Assembly (NCBI RefSeq): GCF_025137375.1
Contig: NZ_CP073720.1
Location: 8,890,501 to 8,954,500, forward strand
Source: Dactylosporangium fulvum
GTDB taxonomy: Bacteria; Actinomycetota; Actinomycetes; Mycobacteriales; Micromonosporaceae
Reading direction: 5' to 3'
DNA: 64,000 bases
Each line of letters opens with the position of its first letter. The first letter of the stretch is position 1. This document shows, piece after piece, positions 18,927 through 27,221 of this stretch. Made by a program: the position numbers and the translations under genes. The notes under the pieces are model-generated. The model did not search any database. It was given only the letters and a program-made list of their open reading frames with translations, and was not told where the DNA came from.

Positions 18927-19931
18927 ATGAACGAGCGGTGGACCGAGGTGCTCCAGTTTCTGGCCGGCGTGGTCCCGCCCGGACCGGCCACCGTGGTCGT
19001 GGACGGCACCGACGCACAGACCACCGCCGTCGCCGACCGCCTCACCGACGCGCTCCGCGCCGCGGGCCGCCCGTGTCACCGCGTGCCCGGCAGCACTTCC
19101 GGCGGTGCGCTGGACGCCGCCTCGTCGTCTGGCGGCGCGGTGGCGGTCGCGGATGGTCCCGAGTGGCGGGCGCGTCCTCCCCGCGGCGGCTGGCGGGTGG
19201 TGGTCTGGCTGCGGACCTCGCGGCACCGGCACGCGGCCGACGGGAGCCGTGGCGAGAGTGCGGACGTCGTCGTCGACCTGCAGGATCCCGAGTGGCCGGT
19301 GGTGCGGCACGTGGACACCCGGCTCGCCGACGTCCACCGGTGGTACGTCACGGAGTCGCGGGCGTTCTTCGGCGCGAAGGCCGCGACCTGGGACGCCAAG
19401 TTCGGCGCCGACCTGCCCGCCTATGCGGCCGCGGTCGAGCGGGCCGGGCTGCCCGAGGGCGGCACGGTCGCCGACGTCGGCTGCGGCACGGGCCGTGCCC
19501 TCCCGGCACTGCGTGCGGCTGTCGGCCCGGCCGGCGCGGTCCTCGGCATCGACCTGACGCCACAGATGCTGGCGGTCGCCCGGGAGCCTGCCCGCGCCGC
19601 GGGTGCCGCCCTGGTCCTCGGCGATGCGCGCCGGCTCCCGCTCGCCGCGGCGACGGTCGACGCCGTCTTCGCGGCCGGGCTCGTCATGCACCTGCCCGAC
19701 CCCGACGCCGGCCTGCGCGAGTTGGCCCGCGTGACCCGCCCGGCGGGCCGCCTGGTGCTGTTCCACCCGTCGGGCCGCGCCGCGCTGGCCGCCCGTCAGG
19801 GTCGTGTCCTGCGTCCCGATGAGCCGCTGGCCGAGGGGCCGCTGGCCGGGGCGACGGGCCGTGCCGGTTGGGAGCTCATCCGCTATGAGGACGCTCCCGG
19901 CCACTTCTTCGCCCTGGCTACCCGCCGCTGA
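18927..19931 (+). CDS. Class I methyltransferase with kinase-like N-terminal remnant
   Basis: A 334-residue protein. The C-terminal half (about 165-290) is a SAM-dependent methyltransferase: motif I VADVGCGTGRALPAL, acidic GIDLTPQ, and LPLAAATVDAVFAAGLVMHL. The N-terminal half resembles actinobacterial uridine-kinase-like proteins (PPGPATVVVDGTDAQTTAVADRL, later ADVVVDLQDPEWPVVR), but the P-loop is lost: GTDAQTT replaces the expected glycine-rich GKT motif. This looks like a fusion or a kinase domain kept as a binding module. The ATG chosen is close behind GGAG; an upstream GTG at 18903 is possible. The substrate is unknown. Confidence 0.75.
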   Translation: MNERWTEVLQFLAGVVPPGPATVVVDGTDAQTTAVADRLTDALRAAGRPCHRVPGSTSGGALDAASSSGGAVAVADGPEWRARPPRGGWRVVVWLRTSRHRHAADGSRGESADVVVDLQDPEWPVVRHVDTRLADVHRWYVTESRAFFGAKAATWDAKFGADLPAYAAAVERAGLPEGGTVADVGCGTGRALPALRAAVGPAGAVLGIDLTPQMLAVAREPARAAGAALVLGDARRLPLAAATVDAVFAAGLVMHLPDPDAGLRELARVTRPAGRLVLFHPSGRAALAARQGRVLRPDEPLAEGPLAGATGRAGWELIRYEDAPGHFFALATRR

Positions 19932-19935
19932 TCCG

Positions 19936-20433
19936 CTACCTCGCGTTTCGGACGGGGACCTCCGCCTTGAGCAGGCCACGGGCGACGAGGAACGCCCGCG
20001 CCCGGTCGCGGTCCGCCTCGGGCAGCAGCTTCCAGGGCAGGGCCAGAGCGCCGGCGCCGTTGCCGACGACGACCACCCAGAACCCGTCGGTGTCGTCGAC
20101 CCGCTTCACCGCCTCCCAGCCGTAGCCGATGCCGAAGCTGGGTGTCCTGGCGCGCACCTCGTCGTCGGTGAGCTCATACGTCGCGGTCTCGGCGAACAGG
20201 CCGGTCCGCGCCTTGGCGACGGCCCGTGGGAGCAGCCACGGCAACCCGAGCACCGCGGCGCCGGCCGCCAGCGGGGCATAACCGGAGGGGTGGCCCCCGA
20301 CGAGCAGGACGACACCGGCGATCACAAGCAGCGTGCCCAGAACGTACAGCTTGCGGAACTTGCTCCGCAGCGTCGCGCGCACCTGCCGTCGCGCTCGCAC
20401 CGGGTCCGGCGGGACCGTGAATCTGATTTCCAT
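19936..20433 (-). CDS. YcxB-like membrane protein
   Basis: A 165-residue protein with two adjacent membrane segments (about residues 31-75) followed by a cytoplasmic domain with the YcxB-type pattern: TATYELTDDEVRARTPSF, then WEAVKRVDDTDGFWVVVV and LPWKLLPEADRDRARAFL. The function of the family is unknown. The ATG at this position begins MEIRFTV, typical of the family; longer in-frame sequence upstream is not conserved-looking. It converges on the methyltransferase gene with four bases between stops. Confidence 0.75.
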   Translation of the reverse strand: MEIRFTVPPDPVRARRQVRATLRSKFRKLYVLGTLLVIAGVVLLVGGHPSGYAPLAAGAAVLGLPWLLPRAVAKARTGLFAETATYELTDDEVRARTPSFGIGYGWEAVKRVDDTDGFWVVVVGNGAGALALPWKLLPEADRDRARAFLVARGLLKAEVPVRNAR

Positions 20434-20566
20434 CGCGCCCCGATCATCGACGTCTGCCGAGACAGTACGGCACGTCGAGGACGGCCGACCAACAGCCCGC
20501 GCCCGACACATCCGACGGTATGAACCGCCGCGATGACCAGCAAACGGACGCCGGCCGCGGCGGGGG

Positions 20567-21298
20567 TCAGATGCCGTCGGTGGCCGACCCGACCGTCCAG
20601 TAGACCTGGTTGTAGTCCACCAACTCCAGCGGCTGTCCGGCACCCGCCGACCGGTACGTCGTGACGCCGCAGTTGGCCGGCGACTGCCCGTCGGGCCACT
20701 TGTGCGCCTGCGAGTAGCTCCAGCCCTCCAGCAGGAACCGGAAGCAGCGCAGCGTGCCGGCGTGCGTCACGATCATGACCTTTTGCCCGGCCCGCTCGCG
20801 GAACAGGTCACTGAGGAACGTGTGCACCCGCCCGGTCACGTCGGCGAGGCTCTCCCCGCCCGGTGGCCGGGCCATGAACCCGCCGAACGTCTGCCAGTAC
20901 TCGTTCAGCCACGGGAACGCGGCCTCCGCCTCCGCGGTTGTCATGTCATACGCGAAGCCGGGGTCGCGCTCACGGATGAACAGGTCGGCCTTGACCTTCA
21001 TCTGCTGTCGTTCATCCGAGCCGTACGCACTGAGGATGTCCTCGGCGGTCTGCTCCGTCCGCGCGTATCCGCTCGTGTAGACGTAGTCGAACGTGCCGAA
21101 CCGCTCCCGGATCCCGTGTCCGGTCTGGGTGGCCTGCTTGCGCCCGTCGGGCGTCAACTCGATCAGGTGGTCGGGCACTCCGCGGACGACCTGCCGCGCC
21201 GCGTCGTCGGCGAAGTACACACTGCCCTTCTTCGCCTGATTCCGGGCTGATTCGGCGTGCCGGATGAGCACCAGGAGGGAGGGGCTGACAAGGTCCAT
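20567..21298 (-). CDS. Histidine phosphatase superfamily protein
   Basis: A 243-residue protein of the phosphoglycerate-mutase-like clan. The catalytic motif is LIRHAESARNQ (RHA rather than RHG), with the supporting SGYARTEQTAEDI and the second histidine in VTHAGTLRCFRF. Substrates of the clan range from sugar phosphates to phosphoproteins and cannot be deduced. Its ATG follows directly on the TAG stop of the DUF1980 gene, with no intervening base, so the two are translationally coupled and part of one operon with the permease upstream. Confidence 0.88.
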   Translation of the reverse strand: MDLVSPSLLVLIRHAESARNQAKKGSVYFADDAARQVVRGVPDHLIELTPDGRKQATQTGHGIRERFGTFDYVYTSGYARTEQTAEDILSAYGSDERQQMKVKADLFIRERDPGFAYDMTTAEAEAAFPWLNEYWQTFGGFMARPPGGESLADVTGRVHTFLSDLFRERAGQKVMIVTHAGTLRCFRFLLEGWSYSQAHKWPDGQSPANCGVTTYRSAGAGQPLELVDYNQVYWTVGSATDGI

Positions 21299-22063
21299 CT
21301 AAGACTCGTACTGCTCTGCCGGCACCGGGATCAAGGTGACCTCCGACACCTCGATGAACGGGATCGTCTCCCCATTGACGGTGTCCTTGATCTCACGGCC
21401 GCTGTACTTGCCCGTGACCTGCAACCACTGCTCCTCGGCCAGCCCGCCGGGCAGCTCACCGCCGAGCGCGACCTTGACCGGCCGGGCGTCGGCGGCGCAG
21501 CAGCTCACCATCATGCGGGCCAGCAGCCACGAGCTCTCGGGCCCGTGCATGGCGAACCCGGACAGTTGCACCCGCCGCTCCCCCAGCGACACCCCTTGGT
21601 CGAACACCGCCCGCGACGCATAGTCGAGCATCGTCAGCTTGACCGGATCTCCCGCCGGCAGCGGCGCGAAGTCGGACTTCGCGACGAGCGCCGACCCGGA
21701 TCGGCCCGCCGCATACGACCCGAGTGCCGGCGGGGCCACCAGCAACAGGCCGATCACCGGCGCGAGCAGCAGCCAGGCGACTCTCGGCCCGCCCACTCCG
21801 TGCCCGTGCCCGTCGTCGTCGCTGTGACCGGCGTGCGGGTCGTGGCCGTGCCCGTCGCCGTCGGCCTTGCCGGCGGGGGCCGGGCGGGGCCTCAACTCAA
21901 ACCACAACGTGAAGATCCCGGCGAGGACCAATATCGCGCCGGAGAGCACGAGATAGGGCTGGAGGCTGGGCTTGACGTAGTTGAGGTACTGGCCCGTGAG
22001 GCTGGCGCGCAGCACCGCTCCCCCGACCAGCAGCAGGACGACCGCCTGCGCCTGCCGGTTCAC
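21299..22063 (-). CDS. TIGR03943/DUF1980 family membrane protein
   Basis: A 254-residue protein starting at a GTG that overlaps the permease stop (GTGA). Two N-terminal membrane segments (about 8-25 and 36-55) are followed by a His/Asp-rich loop at residues 68-89, a third membrane segment (about 95-115), and a C-terminal domain ending in the family pattern EVSEVTLIPVP. The family is nearly always paired with a DUF318-type permease, as here (YcgQ-YcgR in Bacillus). The histidine-rich loop suggests metal binding. Transport of a metal is plausible but unproven. Confidence 0.85.
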   Translation of the reverse strand: MNRQAQAVVLLLVGGAVLRASLTGQYLNYVKPSLQPYLVLSGAILVLAGIFTLWFELRPRPAPAGKADGDGHGHDPHAGHSDDDGHGHGVGGPRVAWLLLAPVIGLLLVAPPALGSYAAGRSGSALVAKSDFAPLPAGDPVKLTMLDYASRAVFDQGVSLGERRVQLSGFAMHGPESSWLLARMMVSCCAADARPVKVALGGELPGGLAEEQWLQVTGKYSGREIKDTVNGETIPFIEVSEVTLIPVPAEQYES

Positions 22064-23058
22064 AACAGCACCGTTCCGACCACGGCCGACACTCCGATCG
22101 CGAGCACGAAGGTGGCCGGCGCGAACCGCAGGGCGAAGGATCTGCCGAAGATGCCGGCCTGCATGGCGAAGAGCTTGAGGTCGATCATCGGACCGACCAC
22201 CATGAACGCCAGCCGGGCCGTCATCGAGAACTGGGTGAGCGACGCCGCCACGAAGGCGTCGGCCTCCGAACAGATCGACAGCAGCACCGCCAGCAGCCCG
22301 AGCACCAGGATCGCGACCGCCGGGTTGGCGGCGAGCTGCGCCAGCCACTCCTTCGGCACCACCACCGCGATGACCGCCGCGCACGCCGCGCCGATGACCA
22401 GGAACCCGCCCGCGTGCAGCACGTCATGGCGCACCGAGGCCCAGAAGGCCGGCCACTTCGCCATGCCGTCGAGGTGCGGCCGCTGCGGCATGCGCAGCCA
22501 GCTGCCCTTGCCGAACGCCTGCCACAGCCAGCCCATCAGGCAGGCGACCGCCAGGCTGGCGACGGCCCGGGCGACGACGACCTTGGGCTGGCCGGGGAAC
22601 GCCACCGCGGTGGAGACCAGCACGATCGGGTTGACCGCCGGCGAGGCCAGCAGGAACGCGAACGCCGCCGCCGGCGTGACCCCGCGCCGGACCAGCGCCC
22701 CGGCGACCGGCACCGACGCGCACTCGCAGCCCGGCAGCACCACACCCGCGGCGCTCGCGGTGGGCACGGCGAGCGCCGGATGCCTGGGCAGCGCCTTGGC
22801 GAAGAACGAGGGCGGGACGAAGACCGCGATGACGGCTGACAGCACGACCCCGAAGACCAGGAACGGGATCGCCTGCGTCATCACCGAGACGAAGACGGTC
22901 AGCCAGGTCTGCAACGCCGGAGCGGCGAGTGCGTCGGTGATCGGCCCCCGCAGCAGCACGACGACCACCAGCAGTGCCGCGAGCACCTCGACGGAGCCGA
23001 CCCGCCGCGCCCGTTTGGGAGGAGCGGCGGGTGGTTCGGTCTGCTGGGTGAGCGTCAC
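22060..23058 (-). CDS. DUF318 family permease (UPF0718, ArsP-like)
   Basis: A 332-residue polytopic membrane protein starting at GTG. About eight hydrophobic segments are visible. Hallmarks are VLPGCECASVPVAGAL with a Cys-x-Cys at residues 111-113 and the mirrored SICSEADAFVAAS near the C-terminal third, matching the two-halved PF03773 fold. The pair with DUF1980 is conserved across bacteria. Relatives include ArsP, which exports methylarsenite, but no arsenic regulator is present here. It starts the permease-DUF1980-phosphatase operon and is divergent from the XdhC-like gene. Confidence 0.87.
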   Translation of the reverse strand: MTLTQQTEPPAAPPKRARRVGSVEVLAALLVVVVLLRGPITDALAAPALQTWLTVFVSVMTQAIPFLVFGVVLSAVIAVFVPPSFFAKALPRHPALAVPTASAAGVVLPGCECASVPVAGALVRRGVTPAAAFAFLLASPAVNPIVLVSTAVAFPGQPKVVVARAVASLAVACLMGWLWQAFGKGSWLRMPQRPHLDGMAKWPAFWASVRHDVLHAGGFLVIGAACAAVIAVVVPKEWLAQLAANPAVAILVLGLLAVLLSICSEADAFVAASLTQFSMTARLAFMVVGPMIDLKLFAMQAGIFGRSFALRFAPATFVLAIGVSAVVGTVLL

Positions 23059-23129
23059 GGGGAGGAGGCTACCGCGTCGATTGGTACCTTCGGCATGAAG
23101 CGCTGGCGAATACTTCGGAGAGTGACAAA

Positions 23130-23606
23130 ATGGTGGCGGAGTTCGATTCCATCGGCTGCGCTCTCGCGCACGGCGCGGTCGAGCCGGCCCCGGACGGCCG
23201 GTCCCTCGTGGCGGTCTTCGACTCCCCGGTGGCGACGCACCTGATGCACTTCGCGGCCACGTTGGGATATCGGGTCGCGCTCGCCGAGCCGGGCCTGGAC
23301 AAGGTCACGATCGACGCCAACACCGACGTGGTCGTCACCGATCACGACCGTCCGGAGCTGGGCGTGGTGCTGCGGGACGCCCTCGCCTCACCGGCCCGCT
23401 GGGTCGGCGTGATGGGCAGCCCGAGGCACACGGCCCCGCACATCGAGGCCTTGCGCGGGCTGGGCGTGCCGGACGCGGACATCAAACGGGTACACCGCCC
23501 GATCGGCCTCAACATCGGCTCGAAGACTCCGGCGGAGATCGCGTTGGCGACGCTGGCCGGCCTGCTGGCGGACCGCAACGCCCGCCCGGGCGGCTTCACG
23601 TTCTGA
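23130..23606 (+). CDS. XdhC-like Rossmann protein (C-terminal domain only)
   Basis: A 158-residue protein matching the XdhC C-terminal domain: LVAVFDSPVATHLMHFAATL, VVVTDHDRPELGVVL, WVGVMGSPRHTAPHIEAL, and IGLNIGSKTPAEIALATLAG. XdhC proteins insert or sulfurate molybdenum cofactor in xanthine dehydrogenase. The usual N-terminal XdhC/CoxI domain is absent and no molybdoenzyme is adjacent, so it may serve another redox role. The ATG is about nine bases after GGAG. Confidence 0.83.
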   Translation: MVAEFDSIGCALAHGAVEPAPDGRSLVAVFDSPVATHLMHFAATLGYRVALAEPGLDKVTIDANTDVVVTDHDRPELGVVLRDALASPARWVGVMGSPRHTAPHIEALRGLGVPDADIKRVHRPIGLNIGSKTPAEIALATLAGLLADRNARPGGFTF

Positions 23607-23679
23607 GCCGCTCCCGCGCCCGGCACCTCAGGCGCACCTTGTCATGATCGCGATCACGAAGCCGCGACCTGAACGAAAA

Positions 23680-23733
23680 GTTGACCTTGGTCGACTTCCG
23701 TGGTCAGGGGCACGGAAATCGACCAAGGTCAAC
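23680..23733. terminator. 23-bp-stem hairpin between convergent genes
   Basis: Arms beginning GTTGACCTTGGTCGACTTCC and their complement pair over 23 bp with one mismatch and an eight-base loop (GTCAGGGG). It lies between the XdhC-like gene and glyS, which converge, so bidirectional termination is likely. It resembles in design the other long palindromes of the window. Confidence 0.8.
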
Positions 23734-23748
23734 CGGGCTACGTGGGCC

Positions 23749-25128
23749 TCAGCAGCCGGGCAGGCGCTCGATCAGGTACGACTCGACCTGGTCGAGGGTG
23801 ATGCGTTCCTGGGCCATCGTGTCGCGGTCCCGGATGGTGACCGCATTGTCGTTGAGGGTCTCGAAGTCGACCGTGATGCAGTACGGCGTGCCGATCTCGT
23901 CCTGGCGACGGTACCGGCGGCCGATGCCCTGGGCGTCGTCGAAGTCGACCGTCCACCGCTTGCGCAGCTGGGCGGCCAGGTCGCGGGCCTTCGGGGACAG
24001 GTCGGCGTTGCGGGACAGCGGCAGGACGGCGGCCTTGACCGGGGCCAGCCGCTTGTCGAACCGCATGACCGTGCGCCGGTCGACGCCGCCGCTGGTGTTC
24101 GGCGCCTCGTCCTCGTCATACGCCTCGAGCAGGAACGCCAGCACGGCGCGGGTCAGGCCGGCTGCGGGCTCGATGACATACGGCACCCAGCGTTCCTTCT
24201 TCTCCTGGTCGAAGTAGGAGAGGTCGACGCCGGAGTGCTTCGAGTGCGTGGTCAGGTCGAAGTCGGTCCGGTTGGCGATGCCCTCGAGCTCGGAGAACTC
24301 GGTGCCGCCGAAGCGGAAACGGTACTCGATGTCGACCGTGCGCTTCGAGTAGTGGGAGAGCTTCTCCTTGGGGTGCTCGTAGAAGCGCATGTTGTCGGGC
24401 GAGATGCCGAGGTCGATGTACCAGTTCCAGCGCTCCTGCAACCAGTACTCGTGCCACTGCTCGTCGGAGCCCGGCTCGACGAAGAACTCCATCTCCATCT
24501 GCTCGAACTCGCGCGTGCGGAAGATGAAGTTGCCCGGGGTGATCTCGTTGCGGAAGCTCTTGCCGACCTGCGCGATGCCGAACGGCGGCTTCTTGCGCGC
24601 GGCGCCCGCGACGTTGTTGAAGTTGATGAAGATGCCCTGGGCGGTCTCCGGCCGCAGGTAGTGCAGGCCCTCGTCGTTCTCGACGGCGCCGAGGTAGGTC
24701 TTCATCAGGCCGTTGAACATGCGCGGCTCGCTGAAGGTGCCCTTGTTGCCGCAGTTGGGGCAGTTGAGCTCGCTGAGCACGAACGGCTTGTCGGCGTGCT
24801 TCTCGACCCACGCCTCCTCGAGGTGGTCGGCCCGGAAACGCTTGTGGCAGGACGCACACTCGGTGAGCGGGTCGACGAACGCCTCGACGTGACCGGAGGC
24901 GACCCAGACGTCACGGGCGAGGATGACCGCCGAGTCCAGGCCGACGATGTCGTCACGCTGCTGGACCATCGTCTTCCACCATTGGCGGCGAACGTTGTCC
25001 TTGAGCTCTACGCCCAGCGGACCGTAGTCCCAGGCGGAGCGGGTGCCACCGTAGATCTCGCTCGACGGAAAGACAAAGCCACGGCGCTTCGCGAGGCTGA
25101 CGACGGAATCGATGCGATCGGCGGCCAC
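23749..25128 (-). CDS. glyS: Glycyl-tRNA synthetase
   Basis: A 459-residue single-chain (alpha-2 dimer type) class II synthetase. It has the N-terminal SLAKRRGFVFPSSEIYGGT, a zinc-binding pair of knuckles (CASCHKRF and CPNCGN), motif 2 with FRNEITPGNFIFRTREFEQM, and the C-terminal anticodon domain (GRRYRRQDEIGTPYCI). The start is GTG six bases after AGGAGG. It is a backbone gene; in mycobacteria it lies between uppS/smtB/furB and dgt, matching its place here. Confidence 0.97.
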   Translation of the reverse strand: MAADRIDSVVSLAKRRGFVFPSSEIYGGTRSAWDYGPLGVELKDNVRRQWWKTMVQQRDDIVGLDSAVILARDVWVASGHVEAFVDPLTECASCHKRFRADHLEEAWVEKHADKPFVLSELNCPNCGNKGTFSEPRMFNGLMKTYLGAVENDEGLHYLRPETAQGIFINFNNVAGAARKKPPFGIAQVGKSFRNEITPGNFIFRTREFEQMEMEFFVEPGSDEQWHEYWLQERWNWYIDLGISPDNMRFYEHPKEKLSHYSKRTVDIEYRFRFGGTEFSELEGIANRTDFDLTTHSKHSGVDLSYFDQEKKERWVPYVIEPAAGLTRAVLAFLLEAYDEDEAPNTSGGVDRRTVMRFDKRLAPVKAAVLPLSRNADLSPKARDLAAQLRKRWTVDFDDAQGIGRRYRRQDEIGTPYCITVDFETLNDNAVTIRDRDTMAQERITLDQVESYLIERLPGC

Positions 25129-25205
25129 GGTTTTCCTCCTAGGCCTCACGGCGACTGGCTGTCGGCAAGGCGGTTGTGTGTGAAAAGACGGTCAGAACGG
25201 GCAAA

Positions 25206-25227
25206 CCGTCAACGTCACCATTGACGG
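25206..25227 (-). terminator. Weak hairpin upstream of glyS
   Basis: CCGTCAA and TTGACGG pair around an eight-base loop, about 30 bases after the stop of the small membrane protein gene and 80 bases before glyS. It may end transcription of the former. It is short, so confidence is low. Confidence 0.35.
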
Positions 25228-25257
25228 TACGGTTACGCCGGAACAGGCCGCACCAGA

Positions 25258-25761
25258 TTATTCGACGCCTCCGCAGATGACGTATCGGGTGCCCTCCTGG
25301 CTCATGGTGAACTCCATGAGCCGCTCACCCCGGCCCCTCTGCTGGACGTGCGCCGGCACGACGATGTCCTGCTGGATGACGACCTCGTCCTCGTCGACCG
25401 AGAACGCGACCACCGGTGACGATCCGTAGCGGTCCTTGAACCAACCGACGGAGTGGCTGCGCTGTTCCGCCGCACAAAGATACTCGTCGCGGGCGGTCTG
25501 GAAGTTCTGCGTCTGCAGCGCCCCGAGGTAGCCCCGCACGACGTCGGTGACCTGCGTGCGGGTGAGGTTGTCGGCGAACGCGACGAGGAAGCCGCCGCCG
25601 AAGACACCACCCACGCAGCAGATCGCGAGGACGAGCCCGCCGACACCGAGGCCGATCCAGAGGCCCTTCATGTCGCGGTCGCGCGGCGGCGCGGCGAACG
25701 GCGCGACGACACCCGGCCCCGGCGGCGGCGCGGGCACCTCGTCGACCTGCGGCGGCGTCAT
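25258..25761 (-). CDS. Single-pass membrane protein, unknown function
   Basis: A 167-residue protein with a proline-rich cytoplasmic N-terminus (about 1-30), one membrane helix (about 34-63) and an extracytoplasmic domain. The domain has a helical part (RTQVTDVVRGYLGALQTQNF, ARDEYLCAAEQRS) and strands resembling the small NTF2-like domains attached to actinobacterial membrane proteins. Two cysteines, in YLCAAEQ and at the end in VICGGVE, could form a disulfide. The family is not recognised with certainty. It lies upstream of glyS in the same direction. Confidence 0.7.
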   Translation of the reverse strand: MTPPQVDEVPAPPPGPGVVAPFAAPPRDRDMKGLWIGLGVGGLVLAICCVGGVFGGGFLVAFADNLTRTQVTDVVRGYLGALQTQNFQTARDEYLCAAEQRSHSVGWFKDRYGSSPVVAFSVDEDEVVIQQDIVVPAHVQQRGRGERLMEFTMSQEGTRYVICGGVE

Positions 25762-25813
25762 GTCGAGAAGCCTAGAAGCATGCCCAGCAGCATGCTCAAA
25801 AGCCTAGCCAACC

Positions 25814-26137
25814 TCAGGCCCGATCACTCGCCGTCACCGTGAGCTCGCCGCCGGGCGCCACCGAGGCCAGCACCTCGAACGCCGACGGCTCGTCGAGCGA
25901 CTGGGCGAGCAGTGGCGTGGCGTACATCTTCACGTCGAAGTTCGACAGCGCCCGCCGGTACGCGCCGACGGACTCCCATTCGGTGACGATGTTCCAGTGC
26001 GCCGGGTCGTCGAACGCACGTCCCAGCCGGCCGCGGAGATACCCTGGGCAGGCCGCGAGCGCGCCGAGCGCGGCGTGCGCCCGCTCCACGAACCCCGACG
26101 CGTCGGATTCCACCACGAACCTGGTCACCACGAGCAT
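25814..26137 (-). CDS. Antibiotic biosynthesis monooxygenase (ABM) domain protein
   Basis: A 107-residue ferredoxin-like alpha-beta protein: MLVVTRFVVESDASGFVERA, PGYLRGRLGRAFDDPAHW, and VTEWESVGAYRRALSNFDVK are typical of ABM-fold monooxygenases and heme-degrading relatives. A second ATG lies four codons upstream. Substrate and cofactor need cannot be inferred. It is divergent from the small membrane protein gene, with about 30 bases between starts. Confidence 0.75.
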   Translation of the reverse strand: MLVVTRFVVESDASGFVERAHAALGALAACPGYLRGRLGRAFDDPAHWNIVTEWESVGAYRRALSNFDVKMYATPLLAQSLDEPSAFEVLASVAPGGELTVTASDRA

Positions 26138-26167
26138 GTTGCGAAGCATACGGACCCGAGGAGTCAC

Positions 26168-26416
26168 ATGAGCCAGCGTGTCCTGAGCCGGCTGGGCCGG
26201 CTCAATCCGACCGTGGTGTTCCTCGGCGTGGGCGCCTACGTGTTCGTCGCGCTGGTGCTGCCCGGGATCATCGGCGCCGCGCTGCTGGTCCTGCTCGCCG
26301 CAGGAGTCGGCTGGCTGCTGACGAGGACCTGGTCGGTGCAGCCGCCCGCGATCCGGATCGCCCGTCTCGTCATTCTCACGCTGGTCGTCGCCCTCGCGGT
26401 GGTCAAGGCCACGTAG
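26168..26416 (+). CDS. Small two-helix membrane protein
   Basis: An 82-residue protein starting at ATG four bases after GAGGAG. Two or three hydrophobic stretches (about 14-45, and 61-78) flank a short polar WSVQPPAIR turn. No known domain is recognised. Its stop lies two bases before the Zur box of the zinc operon, but it is probably a separate unit because the box marks a new promoter. Confidence 0.72.
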   Translation: MSQRVLSRLGRLNPTVVFLGVGAYVFVALVLPGIIGAALLVLLAAGVGWLLTRTWSVQPPAIRIARLVILTLVVALAVVKAT

Positions 26417-26418
26417 TT

Positions 26419-26439
26419 TGACAACGATTCTCATTATCA
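26419..26439 (+). promoter_or_regulatory. Zur box (zinc uptake repressor operator)
   Basis: A 21-bp near-palindrome beginning TGACAACGATT and ending TCATTATCA matches the actinobacterial Zur consensus (TGA-AA-NG-ATT-TCA type). It lies 15 bases before the znuC start, where bound Zur would block transcription when zinc is abundant. No zur gene is in the window. Confidence 0.85.
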
Positions 26440-26454
26440 GGCAGGCTCGACGCC

Positions 26455-27165
26455 GTGGTGCTAGAGGTGGAGCAGGCCGTGGTCGCCTACGACGGCCGGC
26501 CCGTGCTCGACGGTGTCTCCCTCAAGGTCGCCCCATCCGAGGTGGTCGCGATCCTGGGCGCCAACGGCTCGGGAAAATCGACGCTGGTCAAGGCCGCGCT
26601 CGGGCTCGCACCGCTGGTCGGCGGCGAGGTGCGCCTGTTCGGCACCCCGCTGCGCCGCTTCCGTGAGTGGCACCGGCTGGGCTACGTGCCGCAGCGGATC
26701 GGCGCCGGCAGCGGCGTCCCCGCCACCGTCCGCGAGGTCGTCGCCGAGGGGCGGCTCGCCCGCCGGGGCTTCCTCCGCCTGCCGAAGCCGGCGGACCGCC
26801 GCGCGGTCGGCGAGGCGCTCGCCGCGGTCGGCCTCGCCGACCGGGCTCGGGAGCCGGTCTCCGTGCTCTCCGGCGGCCAGCAGCAGCGGGTGCTCATAGC
26901 CCGGGCTCTCGCCGGCGCCCCCGAGCTGCTCGTGCTCGACGAGCCGACGGCCGGGGTCGACGCGGCCAGCCAGGAGGCGTTCGCCGTGTGCCTGCACCGG
27001 TTCGTCGACCAGGGCGGCACGGTCGTGTTCGTCGCGCACGAACTGGGGCCGCTGCGGCCGCTGATCACCCGCGCGGTCGTCGTCCACCACGGCGAGATCG
27101 TGCACGACGGCGCGCCGCCGGAGACCGACAACGACCACGTGCACCCGCATGCGGGTGCCGCATGA
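26455..27165 (+). CDS. znuC: Zinc ABC transporter ATP-binding protein
   Basis: A 236-residue ABC ATPase: Walker A GANGSGKST (35-43), signature LSGGQQQR (from 138), Walker B LLVLDEP (158-164) and switch His in VAHEL. The C-terminus is histidine-rich (DNDHVHPHAG), common in zinc and manganese ABC ATPases. Start is GTG (a second GTG follows at once) just behind the Zur box. It powers uptake through ZnuB. The stop overlaps a 19-codon micro-ORF that in turn overlaps the znuB start. The expected substrate-binding protein ZnuA is not encoded in this window. Confidence 0.93.
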   Translation: MVLEVEQAVVAYDGRPVLDGVSLKVAPSEVVAILGANGSGKSTLVKAALGLAPLVGGEVRLFGTPLRRFREWHRLGYVPQRIGAGSGVPATVREVVAEGRLARRGFLRLPKPADRRAVGEALAAVGLADRAREPVSVLSGGQQQRVLIARALAGAPELLVLDEPTAGVDAASQEAFAVCLHRFVDQGGTVVFVAHELGPLRPLITRAVVVHHGEIVHDGAPPETDNDHVHPHAGAA

Positions 27166-27221
27166 ACGACCAGGCCCGTGAGCAACGCCGGCGCCGCACG
27201 AAACACGACGGTGCCGCATGA
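27162..27221 (+). CDS. Possible 19-residue coupling micro-ORF between znuC and znuB
   Basis: An ATG overlapping the znuC stop (ATGA) opens a 19-codon frame encoding MNDQAREQRRRRTKHDGAA, whose own TGA overlaps the znuB ATG. The sequence GTGCCGCATGAAC occurs at both junctions, so the insert looks like a local duplication. It may exist only to keep ribosomes moving between the genes. Confidence 0.4.
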   Translation: MNDQAREQRRRRTKHDGAA

